Source: Bradyrhizobium sp. CCBAU 53338 (lineage in GTDB: Bacteria > Pseudomonadota > Alphaproteobacteria > Rhizobiales > Xanthobacteraceae). Taken from it: DNA of 64,000 bases. Position 1 is the stretch's first letter, and every line of letters starts with the position of its first letter. Below are positions 43,980-52,470 of the stretch, one piece after another. The translations under genes and the position numbers were made by a program. Where the stretch lies: assembly GCF_015291665.1 (NCBI RefSeq), contig NZ_CP030048.1, positions 6,669,501-6,733,500 of the forward strand. Direction: 5' to 3'. Below the pieces are notes generated by a model. The model was not told the origin of the DNA. It did not search any database and saw nothing but the letters and a program-made list of their open reading frames with translations.

Positions 43980-44846
43980 ATGCCGTTGCTCCGAACCACG
44001 CTCTTGAAAGCGGAACCGGCCGGCGCGTTACATTCGCTTGACGAATTGTTCTCGCTCGCCAACGCCATGGAACAGGAAGCAGCAAGCAAATACTCGGAGC
44101 TTGCCCAGGAGATGGCCCGCCAAAACCGTTCGGAGCTCGCCGCAGTATTCAGCGATCTTGCGGCCGCGGAACGCGAACATGTCGATAGTGTGACCCGTTG
44201 GTCGCAATCGCGCCGTGGCAAACCGCCGGACCCCACCCTCGTCCGCTGGGACGCCCCCGCGACGTTCGACCGCGACGCCACAACCGAAATCAAGACTTCC
44301 AAGCTGATGACGCCATATCGCGCGCTGGCAATGGCGGTTCGCAATGAAGAGCGCGCCTTTGCGTTCTGGTCCTATCTCGCAGCGTTCGCCGAAGACCCAG
44401 AGATCAAGAAAGCGGCCGAGGTAATGGCGGGCGAGGAACTTGGTCATGTCGCGACTTTGCGCAAAGTTCGCCGACGCGCCTATCACCAGGAACATGATCG
44501 CTTACGTTCAGCTACCGGAAAAGCCGAGCAAATCGATGCCAGTGCCCTGGAGCGCCGATTGGCTGGCCAGTTTGAGCAATTGGAAGGTGGGCTCGACCCG
44601 GTACAGGCGCGAAGAATGCGAGAGCTTGCAGATGAAGCCCGGCAAATGTCGACCGAGGCTAATGGATTCGGTCGCTTTCCAGCGGAGCTTGAACGGCGCG
44701 ACGCCGAGACCATCGCCGAAGTTTTGACGGACGCCTATCTCGAGGAAGCAGAGAGAGCGGATGATCCCGTGTGTCTTGAATCTCTGCAGGCACTCGCCGG
44801 GCGCGCCATCGCCCGTCTTGCCTGGTTACGTTCCTTGTCGGTCTGA
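43980..44846 (+). CDS. Ferritin-like/rubrerythrin-type protein
   Basis: A 288-residue protein. The N-terminal half has the four-helix diiron pattern: LFSLANAMEQEAASKYSELA (Glu), DLAAAEREHVDSV (Glu and His), VRNEERAFAFWSYLAA and GEELGHVATLRKVRR (Glu, His). The C-terminal half is helical with no recognised domain. ATG 43980 after GGTGGAG is preferred to the in-frame ATG 43884, which precedes the regulator box. A role in peroxide or NO/iron handling under denitrifying conditions is inferred from the shared promoter region with nosR. Confidence 0.75.
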   Translation: MPLLRTTLLKAEPAGALHSLDELFSLANAMEQEAASKYSELAQEMARQNRSELAAVFSDLAAAEREHVDSVTRWSQSRRGKPPDPTLVRWDAPATFDRDATTEIKTSKLMTPYRALAMAVRNEERAFAFWSYLAAFAEDPEIKKAAEVMAGEELGHVATLRKVRRRAYHQEHDRLRSATGKAEQIDASALERRLAGQFEQLEGGLDPVQARRMRELADEARQMSTEANGFGRFPAELERRDAETIAEVLTDAYLEEAERADDPVCLESLQALAGRAIARLAWLRSLSV

Positions 44847-45142
44847 CGCGGGCCGCCCCCACGGGAGCTGGGCCAATCAGACAGACGATTGCGAGCCCAA
44901 TAGTTGATCGTCCGGTTGAGATCGCGCGCTGGGCCAGCGCTACGCAGCTTGCCCAGGCCGTTCTCGACGGCGATGGTGGCTGCGCCGATCTTGCGCGCGA
45001 GGGCGATAGCCTGGCCGCAGACCCGCGACAGCAATTCGGTCACGCTCTCGCGCGAGACGCCGGGCTTGGCTGACAATTCCACGAGTGCCCAGTCGAGCGG
45101 CCTAGTGCCGTCGAGCCGCCTCGGATCGCCAGCATGCTCCAC
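44735..45142 (-). pseudogene. Probable transposase (IS605 OrfB/TnpB-like) fragment
   Basis: The frame contains ESVTELLSRVCGQAIALARK then IGAATIAVENGLGKLRSAG and LNRTINYWARNRLSDW. The order 'IAVEN.L..LRS...LNR.I..W' resembles the RuvC-like core of TnpB-type transposases. No proper start or C-terminal zinc finger is found, and the tail overlaps the 3' end of the ferritin-like gene. The frame is closed by a stop about 60 bases upstream of 45142. Low confidence on family; fair confidence that it is a decayed fragment. Confidence 0.35.
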
Positions 45143-45271
45143 GGCGGCCAGTCCGATCCAATTCGCCCGTTGTTGCGCTGGTGGCGGTCCGATCGCGCCT
45201 CGTTAGATCCTCAAAGCCCGCTTCCGGGCGAGATCCAGTTATTCGCTTGGCTTCGCCCAAAATAACGGTGG

Positions 45272-46090
45272 TCAGAGTTTTGGCGTCGCAGGAGCCGCCG
45301 ACAGCGAGATCAGGCGTGCCCCTTCCTCGATCAAGGATTGAAGATCGGCCGTGGCAGCGGCCGTTCGTCGCTTAATGGATGTCATATAGACACTAAGCTG
45401 AGAAACCTTGTCGTGGTCTTGGGGAGAGTCAGATACGAAGACCTTCACTAGAAAGTCGTGGGGACTCTTGTCGTTGGCATAGCTCGACAACGACATGGCG
45501 GAGTATTCGTCGTTGAACGGAGGGCAGTTGGTCCAGGCCTGCCCCGCGCAAGAAAGTAGTTTTTCCCCGACAAACGACCATTCGGCCGAAAACGTATTGT
45601 TTTGGACATTTTGCAGTTTCGAAGGTTCGCCGTACTTGTTGAAGATTGCCGCTCTGAAGTCGGCCAAGCGAGGCGCCTTGATAGGATCTCCATAGGTGAG
45701 AATCCGCCCAAGAGCGATGAGTTGATTGCCCGAGGCTGGTCCGCTAAACCTCAGAGTAATGTTCTCCCAGCTTCCAGTTTCGTCCTGCTTTCTCGCGACA
45801 GAGACGACATTGGCGAAGTCAGGGGTTTGAATCAGCGCTCCCTTGTAGTTGAGCTGGATCGCGGCGCGAGGGACGGAGATCTCAGCTTTCGGAAGCGCCT
45901 TCTCGAGGATCGCGCGGCTCTCCAGATAGGACATACCGAGCTGAACGTTCAGAACGTCCATCGAGCGTCCTGGAACTGCTATCGGCTCCGCTTTCAGCAC
46001 GACTTTAGGTTCGTATCGAACAAGCTCCAAAGCGAGAGCACTTGAAGCAGCGATCATCGAAGAGAAGACGAGAACAATGAATCTCAGCAC
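45272..46090 (-). CDS. Exported protein of unknown function
   Basis: A 272-residue protein with a signal peptide (MLRFIVLVFSSMIAASSALA) and an acidic/basic mixed mature domain. Segments such as VLNVQLGMSYLESRAILEKA and IFNKYGEPSKLQ recall small periplasmic proteins that begin with a 'G-M-s-x-eev' type repeat, but I cannot name a family. Two Cys in SCAGQAWTNCPPF could form a disulfide. Codon use is less GC-biased than in the nos genes, in keeping with an accessory region. Confidence 0.65.
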   Translation of the reverse strand: MLRFIVLVFSSMIAASSALALELVRYEPKVVLKAEPIAVPGRSMDVLNVQLGMSYLESRAILEKALPKAEISVPRAAIQLNYKGALIQTPDFANVVSVARKQDETGSWENITLRFSGPASGNQLIALGRILTYGDPIKAPRLADFRAAIFNKYGEPSKLQNVQNNTFSAEWSFVGEKLLSCAGQAWTNCPPFNDEYSAMSLSSYANDKSPHDFLVKVFVSDSPQDHDKVSQLSVYMTSIKRRTAAATADLQSLIEEGARLISLSAAPATPKL

Positions 46091-46413
46091 GGAACCCCCA
46101 GATTGAATGTCTAGTTGTAGCGAATAGGAGATTGAAGGGCGGTTGAACGTGCCTTTCGAAATGACGGGGTCGTTAGAACAAACTATTAAGATACCTTAGC
46201 CTTGCGGTTGACCGGATCAACGCGGTCGCGCGCTGGACCGAAACCACCTACTGGGGCCCGAGCGGGGGTCCATGGACGCGCCGGCGCCCCAACATTCATG
46301 GATCGCTTTCTGACCGACGAATGCTCGAACGCCGACCTGGTTGCCATCCCATCCTACGAAAAATCAGATTGGTGAACCGTCGCCGACGCCATCATCGTTG
46401 TCCGATTTCCGGA

Positions 46414-46800
46414 TCAATGATCTGGCCGCCTCACCGTCTTCGGAAACGACACGGAAGCGGCGTCCCCGACGATGCCGCAATCAATCTTGTAGTAGCCGTG
46501 GCTCGTGCGGACCCGCATCCTTCGGGCAAGCCGCAGATTTAGGTCGGGCACGATTCGGTCCAGTTCAGGATTTAGATCATCGAGCTTCCCTGCTGCCTCG
46601 CCAAGCGCTTCGATGCACTTTGCGTTTGCGTCCTGAACCATTTCATCTTGCAGAAATTTGGCACGCTCAACGCCGGCGCAGATGCTGCCAGCAAATATGA
46701 AAAACCTCTCAAGAACAAAAAAGGCGGCCGCTCGGCGGTAAGGCCGGATTGGTGTTTCGGGGCCATTGTCGCCGTCCAGCCGACGGCGAATCCGGCGCAT
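46414..46800 (-). CDS. Possible protein of unknown function
   Basis: A 128-residue frame. Its second half looks coding (FLQDEMVQDANAKCIEALGE, ELDRIVPDLNLRLARRMRVR), with helical and amphipathic character. The first 35 residues are very basic and less convincing; an overlapping frame upstream begins MKKKRLLAGPRCAGF after a run of A8, so a frameshift near 46830 is possible. The 320 bases to its left (46091-46413) hold no recognisable gene. Confidence 0.3.
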   Translation of the reverse strand: MRRIRRRLDGDNGPETPIRPYRRAAAFFVLERFFIFAGSICAGVERAKFLQDEMVQDANAKCIEALGEAAGKLDDLNPELDRIVPDLNLRLARRMRVRTSHGYYKIDCGIVGDAASVSFPKTVRRPDH

Positions 46801-46902
46801 CGTGGCCCCGCCAGCAGCCGCTTTTTTTTCATCGCGTCCCGTTCGCTGGAAGCGAAGGATGGCGATCCAGCCCGGAATGCTCCGGATTGGCGCTGCCGGT
46901 GG

Positions 46903-48237
46903 TTAACGCAGGCCCGGTGCAGGCCCAGGACCGTCGTCGGCATCTTCGGCCGCACTCAGCGCCGGTTCGAGTTCCTTGATCAGGGAGAGACCCATCCACC
47001 GGTTGGTCAGCTTCTCCGTGAACATCGGAGGAGCGGGCAAGTTGGGCAACAGGCCCGGCCACACGTCGAGTATCTCCTCGACCGTATCCTTGACCTCCCG
47101 GATCACGATCCTGGTGTCGAGTCCCACCAAGCCCGCCAGGCGCTCGAAGCGGCGCAGGTTCACGGCCGCCGGATTATGGCTCTTGGCAAACTCGAGCGCC
47201 ATCGTATCGTCGCCGAAGAAGAAGGTCGGCACGACGTCGTAGGCCGGAGACAGCTCGGGCGTGACGCCGTCGGGCAGCAGGAACGACCAGTTCTTCAGAT
47301 GGCTGTCGCCGTTGCCGATCATGACGTCGACAACCAGCCGGCGCACCGCCTGCAGCATCTCCCCGCGCTTGTCGGAGGCGAACAGCCCGACCAGCTTCAC
47401 GAGCGTCGACTGGTTGGCCATGGTGTACTTCTGATCGTGGATCGAGCCCATAACCTGAGCGAAATCCTCCATGTGAACGCGCTGGCCGTCCGGCGCGCGG
47501 TCGAAGCGGGAGATGGCGAGCGAATAGGCGCCGCCCTGCAGGAATTTCTCCGGCAGGCCGGCGATGTCCTTTGAGGCGACGAGTTCTGCTTTGACAGTCC
47601 GGATGCCGACGGCGCGCGCCAGCTCAAGCGCGGTGAACTCAGCTTCAGGCACCATCGCATGCTTGTCGCTAGGTGTCTTCAGGATGATGTCTCCGGCCGC
47701 CCCGCGCATCGGGAGCGTCAGCGAGCCCTTGTCATTCTGCTTCATCGAGAACTTGAGCTGGATGCCGGCGAGCGAAAAGCGGATGCCTCCGTCGACGTCG
47801 TCCTTCACTTGCTTTGTCGATGGCGGCGGCGCGCCGGCCTCAAGCTCAGCGACGACAGCGCCCGGCAGGTCCGCGCCAAGGCGCGATAGGACGTCGAAAT
47901 TGTCGAAGGCGCCGGCGCCGAATTCCTTCTGCACGAGCTCGAGCAGCGCGCCTTCGGGCAGCAGGTTCTCGAAATAGGGCGGCAGGATGGATCCTTGCGT
48001 GATCTTATCCCCGTGATGGAGTAGCCGCGCCTTGGAGCCCTTGGGGCCGTCCTCAGTCTGGCCCTTCCAGGCGAGGCTGAGGATCGGCCGTCGCGCGCCG
48101 AGCGCCACGTAGGCCTGATCGACGGTGAACGTGATCGCACCTTCCGGGTCGCGGTATAGCGACCCGACCCGGACCGAAGCGTCGGGAGACGGCCGGAGGT
48201 AGATGCCGAGAGCGGCCGGCTTATTTCGGACGCGCAT
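46903..48237 (-). CDS. hipA: HipA-type serine/threonine kinase toxin
   Basis: A 444-residue HipA. It has the N-terminal subdomain (LGIYLRPSPDASVRVGSLYR), SLAGIQLKFSMKQN (the glycine-rich loop region), the catalytic loop GNGDSHLKNWSFL and the metal-binding segment SPAYDVVPT. HipA phosphorylates a tRNA synthetase, stops growth and is held in check by HipB. It overlaps hipB by 17 bases. All catalytic motifs look intact. Confidence 0.92.
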   Translation of the reverse strand: MRVRNKPAALGIYLRPSPDASVRVGSLYRDPEGAITFTVDQAYVALGARRPILSLAWKGQTEDGPKGSKARLLHHGDKITQGSILPPYFENLLPEGALLELVQKEFGAGAFDNFDVLSRLGADLPGAVVAELEAGAPPPSTKQVKDDVDGGIRFSLAGIQLKFSMKQNDKGSLTLPMRGAAGDIILKTPSDKHAMVPEAEFTALELARAVGIRTVKAELVASKDIAGLPEKFLQGGAYSLAISRFDRAPDGQRVHMEDFAQVMGSIHDQKYTMANQSTLVKLVGLFASDKRGEMLQAVRRLVVDVMIGNGDSHLKNWSFLLPDGVTPELSPAYDVVPTFFFGDDTMALEFAKSHNPAAVNLRRFERLAGLVGLDTRIVIREVKDTVEEILDVWPGLLPNLPAPPMFTEKLTNRWMGLSLIKELEPALSAAEDADDGPGPAPGLR

Positions 48238-48577
48238 GTACCGGTTCCTCCTCTTCCAGCGTGTCGTCGACGAATACGTCGTCGAACACCGACGGCACCG
48301 GTCCGGTCGGGACCGGCGTTTGCATCGGCGTCTCGCCGATCAGCTTCAGCACCTCGTCGAGCCGATCGTTGGGAACGAAAACCAAGGACATGCCCAAGGC
48401 CTCTCCGGCGTCAGCCAGCATGTCCACGGTGCTGTTGGTGGCACCGGTTTCCATTTCGCTGATCCGGGAGTTCGGGCGACCGGTTCGCCGCCCGACCTGG
48501 CTGAGTTGCCAGTTGCGGCCGCGGCGGGCGCGAGCCAGCTGCTGTCCAAGCCGTTTCCGGGTGTCGCTTTCCGTCAT
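48221..48577 (-). CDS. hipB: HipB-type antitoxin and repressor
   Basis: A 118-residue protein. An N-terminal XRE-type helix-turn-helix (LGQQLARARRGRNWQLSQVG, RRTGRPNSRISEMETGATN) is followed by a linker and an acidic C-terminal tail (DDVFVDDTLEEEEP) likely to contact HipA. ATG 48577 has GAGGA upstream. It should repress its own operon through the palindromes at 48604-48690. Confidence 0.88.
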   Translation of the reverse strand: MTESDTRKRLGQQLARARRGRNWQLSQVGRRTGRPNSRISEMETGATNSTVDMLADAGEALGMSLVFVPNDRLDEVLKLIGETPMQTPVPTGPVPSVFDDVFVDDTLEEEEPVHARPK

Positions 48578-48603
48578 AACGTAATTCCTCGCTTAAATCA
48601 CGG

Positions 48604-48690
48604 TATAGCGTAACGGAGCGACGAAGCGACTGTCAAGTTTAGATTACCATAAAGCGTAATTATCAATGCGAATTACGCTATAGCGTAATT
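48604..48690. promoter_or_regulatory. hipBA operator repeats
   Basis: A perfect 20-base palindrome, AATTACGCTATAGCGTAATT (48671-48690), is accompanied by two partial copies, TATAGCGTAA (48604-48613) and AAAGCGTAATTA (48651-48662). The spacing of several half-sites before hipB is typical of HipB-controlled promoters. Confidence 0.75.
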
Positions 48691-48775
48691 ACTTCAGCGA
48701 GGAAACTCAACGCCGCCGTCCGCCAAGAGCTCGCCTCCCGGCAGAGCGGCGGATTACAGCCAACTCTTCAGACCA

Positions 48776-48955
48776 TCATCGGCGAAAGATGCGCGCGACC
48801 CCCATGCCGACGAGTCCGAGCACGGCGAACCCGCCAATGGGCGAAGTGACGAGCGGCAGATACCGACAAATGAATCCGGTGTCCGGCGAAGCCGCCGGAC
48901 ACCGGTCGACATCGGCTGCGCAGGCATCATTCTGTCGAACCGCGGCGGCCGGCAG
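48776..48955 (-). pseudogene. 3' remnant of a small membrane protein gene
   Basis: A 59-codon frame without a standard start reads from AAAVRQNDACAADVDRC through SPDTGFICRYLPLVTSP to a hydrophobic C-terminus with GGFAVLGLVGMGVARIFRR. The hydrophobic helix and Cys pairs look like genuine protein. It is closed upstream by TAG and has no ribosome site, so it is probably a broken gene. A 12-base perfect hairpin (48876-48905) lies inside it. Confidence 0.35.
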
Positions 48956-49042
48956 CTAGATAAGACGGATCGCGTGCTGCTTTCGATCAGCTCGCCGAAG
49001 TTGTCGACGCGTTTAGACTAAGTGTGGGAACGCCACGCTGGT

Positions 49043-50185
49043 TCACATCGCGAAGGATGGTCTCGGCGTCGGCGTCTTGAAGCGGTCAAAGACCTCGAGC
49101 ACCTCGTCGGCGTGAAACAGACGATTGCGCCGGGCGTCCTCGGGTACGCTCACGATTTCCTCGCCCTGCAGCAGGCGGACGGCCGTATTGGCTGTGGCGA
49201 AGCTGACGGCTAGGTCCTTTTGGACGTCCCCGACCGTAAATACCGGCTTCGAGACGGCATACGAAACGAGCCGATGGACGACGCTGTCGCTTCTGGTTTG
49301 CGCGAAGCGGTCCTTCCAATCCGCTTCGATCGCCTCCAGCCTATCCAGACGCGCGATGTTCGCGTCGGCCGTTCTCCTCAGGAAGCTCAGCATCTGACGC
49401 ACGAAACTCATTGTATTGCCCGAAATCCTGGCGTCCTTTAGAGCGTCGATGTAGAGCGATTTATCCTCATGGACGGCCTCTCCGAGAAACGCGCATGCTG
49501 TTTTGGTGAAGCCCTTGGCTTTCAGAACGATCGGCACCAGAAGCCGGCCGATGCGCCCGTTTCCATCCGAAACCGGATGGATGTGCTCGAACATCCAATG
49601 GGACAGTATCTGACGGACCAATTCGTTCGTTCCGTCATCTGAAGCCAACGTGAAGCCGCTCCAGTCCGACAGGGCGGCCCCGACCGAAGACGGTTTCGTG
49701 TAGCCGAAGAACGCACCGGGTGCGTCAGGATCCCGAACGTAGTTTGGCAATTGCTTAAAGACACCGGCGCTGGCGGCGAGCATCTTGTTCGAACTACGTT
49801 CGAACAACCTTTTATGGATCTTGAGGACTAGTCCATTGAGATCCCCGCGTTCGAGGTTTTCGTCTAGTCCAGCAGCAGCAGCCGCGACAACCGCCGCATC
49901 CTCGCGATCCCGCGCGACTCGTAGGGCGCTTTCGTATTCCATCAGATCCGTGAACGTCGTCGTGGAGCCTTCCGCTCCGGACGAGTGCACGGCATCCAAA
50001 CGCGCGAACAAACGGCCGACCGTCCCCTTCTTCTCGAGAACGGTCAGGCGCCGGTCGAATTCCCTGAGCGCCGTTAGAGTAGGGTCCAGAAGGCTATAGA
50101 TGTCTTCAAGACGCGGGAAGGGAGGGACGTTCGGCTTGAAGAGGCGGCGCCCCTGCTCATCGTATTCGAAACCACCGGAAGTCAT
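49043..50185 (-). CDS. Fic-domain protein (AMPylator), class II layout
   Basis: A 380-residue protein. The Fic motif is HPVSDGNGRIGR; the canonical Phe after HP is replaced by Val. An N-terminal inhibitory helix with S-S-G-A-E-G (S-x3-E-G) fits class II Fic proteins. After the Fic core comes a winged-helix-like C-terminal domain (SYAVSKPVFTVGDVQKDLAV). It transfers AMP to target proteins; the target is unknown. ATG 50185. It is divergent from the gene at 50344 across a repeat-rich promoter. Confidence 0.88.
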   Translation of the reverse strand: MTSGGFEYDEQGRRLFKPNVPPFPRLEDIYSLLDPTLTALREFDRRLTVLEKKGTVGRLFARLDAVHSSGAEGSTTTFTDLMEYESALRVARDREDAAVVAAAAAGLDENLERGDLNGLVLKIHKRLFERSSNKMLAASAGVFKQLPNYVRDPDAPGAFFGYTKPSSVGAALSDWSGFTLASDDGTNELVRQILSHWMFEHIHPVSDGNGRIGRLLVPIVLKAKGFTKTACAFLGEAVHEDKSLYIDALKDARISGNTMSFVRQMLSFLRRTADANIARLDRLEAIEADWKDRFAQTRSDSVVHRLVSYAVSKPVFTVGDVQKDLAVSFATANTAVRLLQGEEIVSVPEDARRNRLFHADEVLEVFDRFKTPTPRPSFAM

Positions 50186-50277
50186 AGGACACACTCTCTT
50201 TGTTATTAATTAGGTATATATCCTATAATAACGGAAGTTCCAATTATGACTTGTCGCCGGAGGCGAAAAGCTAAACA

Positions 50278-50368
50278 TGCAAATTGCAAAATAGTTTTGC
50301 ATGCTGGCCTTGTGTGACGCTCCGATCGGAGCTAGGAACGCAAATGCAGATTAAACTGCATATTTGCA
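50278..50368. promoter_or_regulatory. Cluster of TGCAAA/TTTGCA inverted repeats before the gene at 50344
   Basis: Four TGCAAA/TTTGCA copies lie at 50278, 50285, 50296 and 50363. They are arranged as GCAAAA-TAG-TTTTGC (50286-50300) and GCAAATGCAG-N6-CTGCATATTTGC (50340-50367). The second repeat covers the proposed ATG 50344. The array looks like an autoregulatory operator; an AT-rich imperfect palindrome also lies at 50205-50235, close to the fic start. Confidence 0.5.
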
Positions 50369-51267
50369 TGAGGTCTAAATTGGCTGGTTTCACGAAAGAA
50401 CAGGTGCTCGATGAGCTGCGAACGATCTTCCTTTTCGAAGCTGATCACGTACTCATCAGCTCAGGTCCAGCAAAGGCTGAAGCGTTCATTGGCTTTCCGC
50501 CTGGCGAGAAGGGCGAGTACGTCCATGAAGCTCCCTCGAAGGTCGACCTTTCGCTGTTTGCAAACATCACGGCGTCCTTCGAGCGGGCCTACGAGTTCGC
50601 GTTCAATCGCAGCCGGCTGAACACATTCGGCGAGCATGAAGTCCAGGATTTGCAGGTATTCATGGAGGGGACACCGCACATCGGCGGCATTTCCTCTGCC
50701 GGGGAACAGCACCGCTTTATGACTCCCGAGGGCTATTGCCGGATGGTCGCCGACGCGGCCCTCGCCAGGTGGAAGCTCGAATGGGCGGGCGACGAGTCGG
50801 TCACCTTCACCACCCGCGAACTGGCGCTGCTCGCCAACATGAGCGAGGGCGCCGTTCGCATGGCGACGTCGGACAAAAGCGAGGGCCGCCTAAAGACCAT
50901 CCCTGGCTCGAAGCCCGTCGCGGTCGAGTTCGCCGAAGCGAAGCGCTGGCTCTCGGGACGCCGGGGTTTCATTCCGTGGCCTGAGCGCGCCGCCGACGAT
51001 CGCTTCCTGACGCGCGCAATTCGGGATGCAGAGACGCCCAAGGTGTTCGCCCGGCTCGTCCACCAGGTCGCCGGCTTCGAAGCGGCCGAGAAACTGGCCG
51101 AGAAACTGGGTTGGAGCGCCGCGGACGTACAGCCTTGGTTCGACGGCACGTTCGCCTTCGACGCCGACCGCGCTGGGCGGATCGCCAAGGTCTTGCAACT
51201 CGATGTTCCCATGTTCGTCGGCAAGGCGCTCGAGGTCATGCTTCGCTCTGAGGGAGGCCGCTCGTGA
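50344..51267 (+). CDS. Protein of unknown function with a helix-turn-helix-like segment
   Basis: A 307-residue protein. Residues 1-130 have no known domain (FTKEQVLDELRTIFLFEADH). A middle segment, FTTRELALLANMSEGAVRMA, fits a DNA-binding helix-turn-helix. The C-terminus (FARLVHQVAGFEAAEKLAEK, LGWSAADVQPWFDGTF) looks like a second small DNA-binding or XRE-type fold. ATG 50344 has AGGAAC upstream; ATG 50368 is possible. It overlaps the next gene by GTGA, so the two products probably work together. The operator-like repeats suggest autoregulation. Confidence 0.6.
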   Translation: MQIKLHICMRSKLAGFTKEQVLDELRTIFLFEADHVLISSGPAKAEAFIGFPPGEKGEYVHEAPSKVDLSLFANITASFERAYEFAFNRSRLNTFGEHEVQDLQVFMEGTPHIGGISSAGEQHRFMTPEGYCRMVADAALARWKLEWAGDESVTFTTRELALLANMSEGAVRMATSDKSEGRLKTIPGSKPVAVEFAEAKRWLSGRRGFIPWPERAADDRFLTRAIRDAETPKVFARLVHQVAGFEAAEKLAEKLGWSAADVQPWFDGTFAFDADRAGRIAKVLQLDVPMFVGKALEVMLRSEGGRS

Positions 51268-51563
51268 GCGCGCTGGCAACGGCTGATCTCCACATGACGA
51301 CGCACTCGAGGACGCGCCTGCAGCAGCGCGCGATTCCTCCGCTCGTCGTCGACCTGCTGATGCAGTTCGGATCGGCTTCGCGCGCCAATGGTGCCGAGCG
51401 GATGATGTTCGACAAGTCGGCCATTAAGCGGCTGCGTCATCACCTGGGCGGCGACCGCGGGCTCAAGGTCGTGGAGCGCTGGCTCAATGTTTATGCGGTT
51501 GTCGGCGACAACGGGTTGCTCGTTACCGCAGCTCACAAGAGCGGACATTTTAGGCGCCAGTGA
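51264..51563 (+). CDS. Small basic protein, DUF4258-like; possible toxin
   Basis: A 99-residue protein from GTG 51264 (GTGA overlap). MTTHSRTRLQQRAIPPLVVD matches the N-terminal 'H-x-R-x-R-x-x-q-R-x-I' pattern of DUF4258-type small proteins, and it ends with GLLVTAAHKSGHFRR. The DUF4258 call is from memory. It is basic and compact and is encoded right after a putative DNA-binding partner, an arrangement like a type II toxin-antitoxin pair, though order and function are unproven. Confidence 0.5.
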   Translation: MSALATADLHMTTHSRTRLQQRAIPPLVVDLLMQFGSASRANGAERMMFDKSAIKRLRHHLGGDRGLKVVERWLNVYAVVGDNGLLVTAAHKSGHFRRQ

Positions 51564-51594
51564 TCATTCACATCGCAATTCGAGGGAATACAGA

Positions 51595-52458
51595 ATGGAT
51601 AGCATGGTTCACACGTCGTCGGCGTTCACGCATGGGTGCAATGATTGCCGCGCTTGTTTCGACGGGCCGCAGCCCGCCTGGCACTCGGTTGATCGCAAGT
51701 CCTATGAGGTCAAAAATCACCGATGGCTGTTGCGCGCCAATCCCGCTTACTGGGGCTCCAGCGCACCGGAAATCCTGGTGCTCGGGTTTTCCAAAGGGTC
51801 GGAGCAGAACAGGCTCATCGACCGGCATCTCGCGTCTCCGCGCTCGGGCGTACGGTTCGAAGATATTCCGTTCAACGACGACAAGCGCAGGATGCGCTCC
51901 AACCTGAAAAAGCTGTTGGTCGCGATGGGCTTGCTCGGCGAGACGGCCCCGATAGACGCGCTGTTCAAGCCAACCGAAAAGGTGTTCGGGTTCGCCTCGC
52001 TGGTCCGATGCTCGGTCGCTTACGCCAAGCCTGGCAGCGCAGAATTCGTGATGCAGGGAGCCCAGATCACTAGGAACACGCTCAGGCAGCGCCCGGAGTT
52101 CGTAAGGACCTGCATCAAGCGTCATCTGTCGGTTCTCCCCAACAGCGTGAAGCTGGCCATTGTCCTCGGCGCAACGACAGACTACGTCGCGGATGTGATG
52201 GAAATGCTGGGAGGCATTCCGGACTTTCCAGGCGAGGACTGCTCATACGCCTATCACGTCGGTGAAACCCAGGTGATTCACGTCCCGCATCCTTCCGGTG
52301 GTAACAGTGGCTCCGTGGATGTGTTCGCCAGTGTGCGGCCGCCGACGACGGAGAGTCACAGCGAAAAGAACATCCCCGAATGCCGCCGGCAAGTCGACGC
52401 CGTGCTGGCCGACATGAGCCGGAGTTCAGTGGCGGACCGTGAATTGGCCCATGCGTAG
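51595..52458 (+). CDS. Uracil-DNA-glycosylase-superfamily-like protein
   Basis: A 287-residue protein. Near the N-terminus are CNDCRACF and then EILVLGFSKG, which resembles the UDG-fold motif 1 strand. Near the C-terminus VIHVPHPSGGNSG resembles UDG motif 2 (HPS). A glycosylase or a DNA-repair role is inferred from these motifs only; the catalytic Asp/Asn of motif 1 is not obvious. ATG 51595 follows GAGGGAA. It lies upstream of a nuclease gene. Confidence 0.5.
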   Translation: MDSMVHTSSAFTHGCNDCRACFDGPQPAWHSVDRKSYEVKNHRWLLRANPAYWGSSAPEILVLGFSKGSEQNRLIDRHLASPRSGVRFEDIPFNDDKRRMRSNLKKLLVAMGLLGETAPIDALFKPTEKVFGFASLVRCSVAYAKPGSAEFVMQGAQITRNTLRQRPEFVRTCIKRHLSVLPNSVKLAIVLGATTDYVADVMEMLGGIPDFPGEDCSYAYHVGETQVIHVPHPSGGNSGSVDVFASVRPPTTESHSEKNIPECRRQVDAVLADMSRSSVADRELAHA

Positions 52459-52470
52459 GGAAAACAGTCG

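Noticed and set aside
48876..48905. Perfect 12-base hairpin as a transcription terminator
   Set aside because: No T-run follows on either strand, and the hairpin lies inside a coding-like frame (48776-48955).
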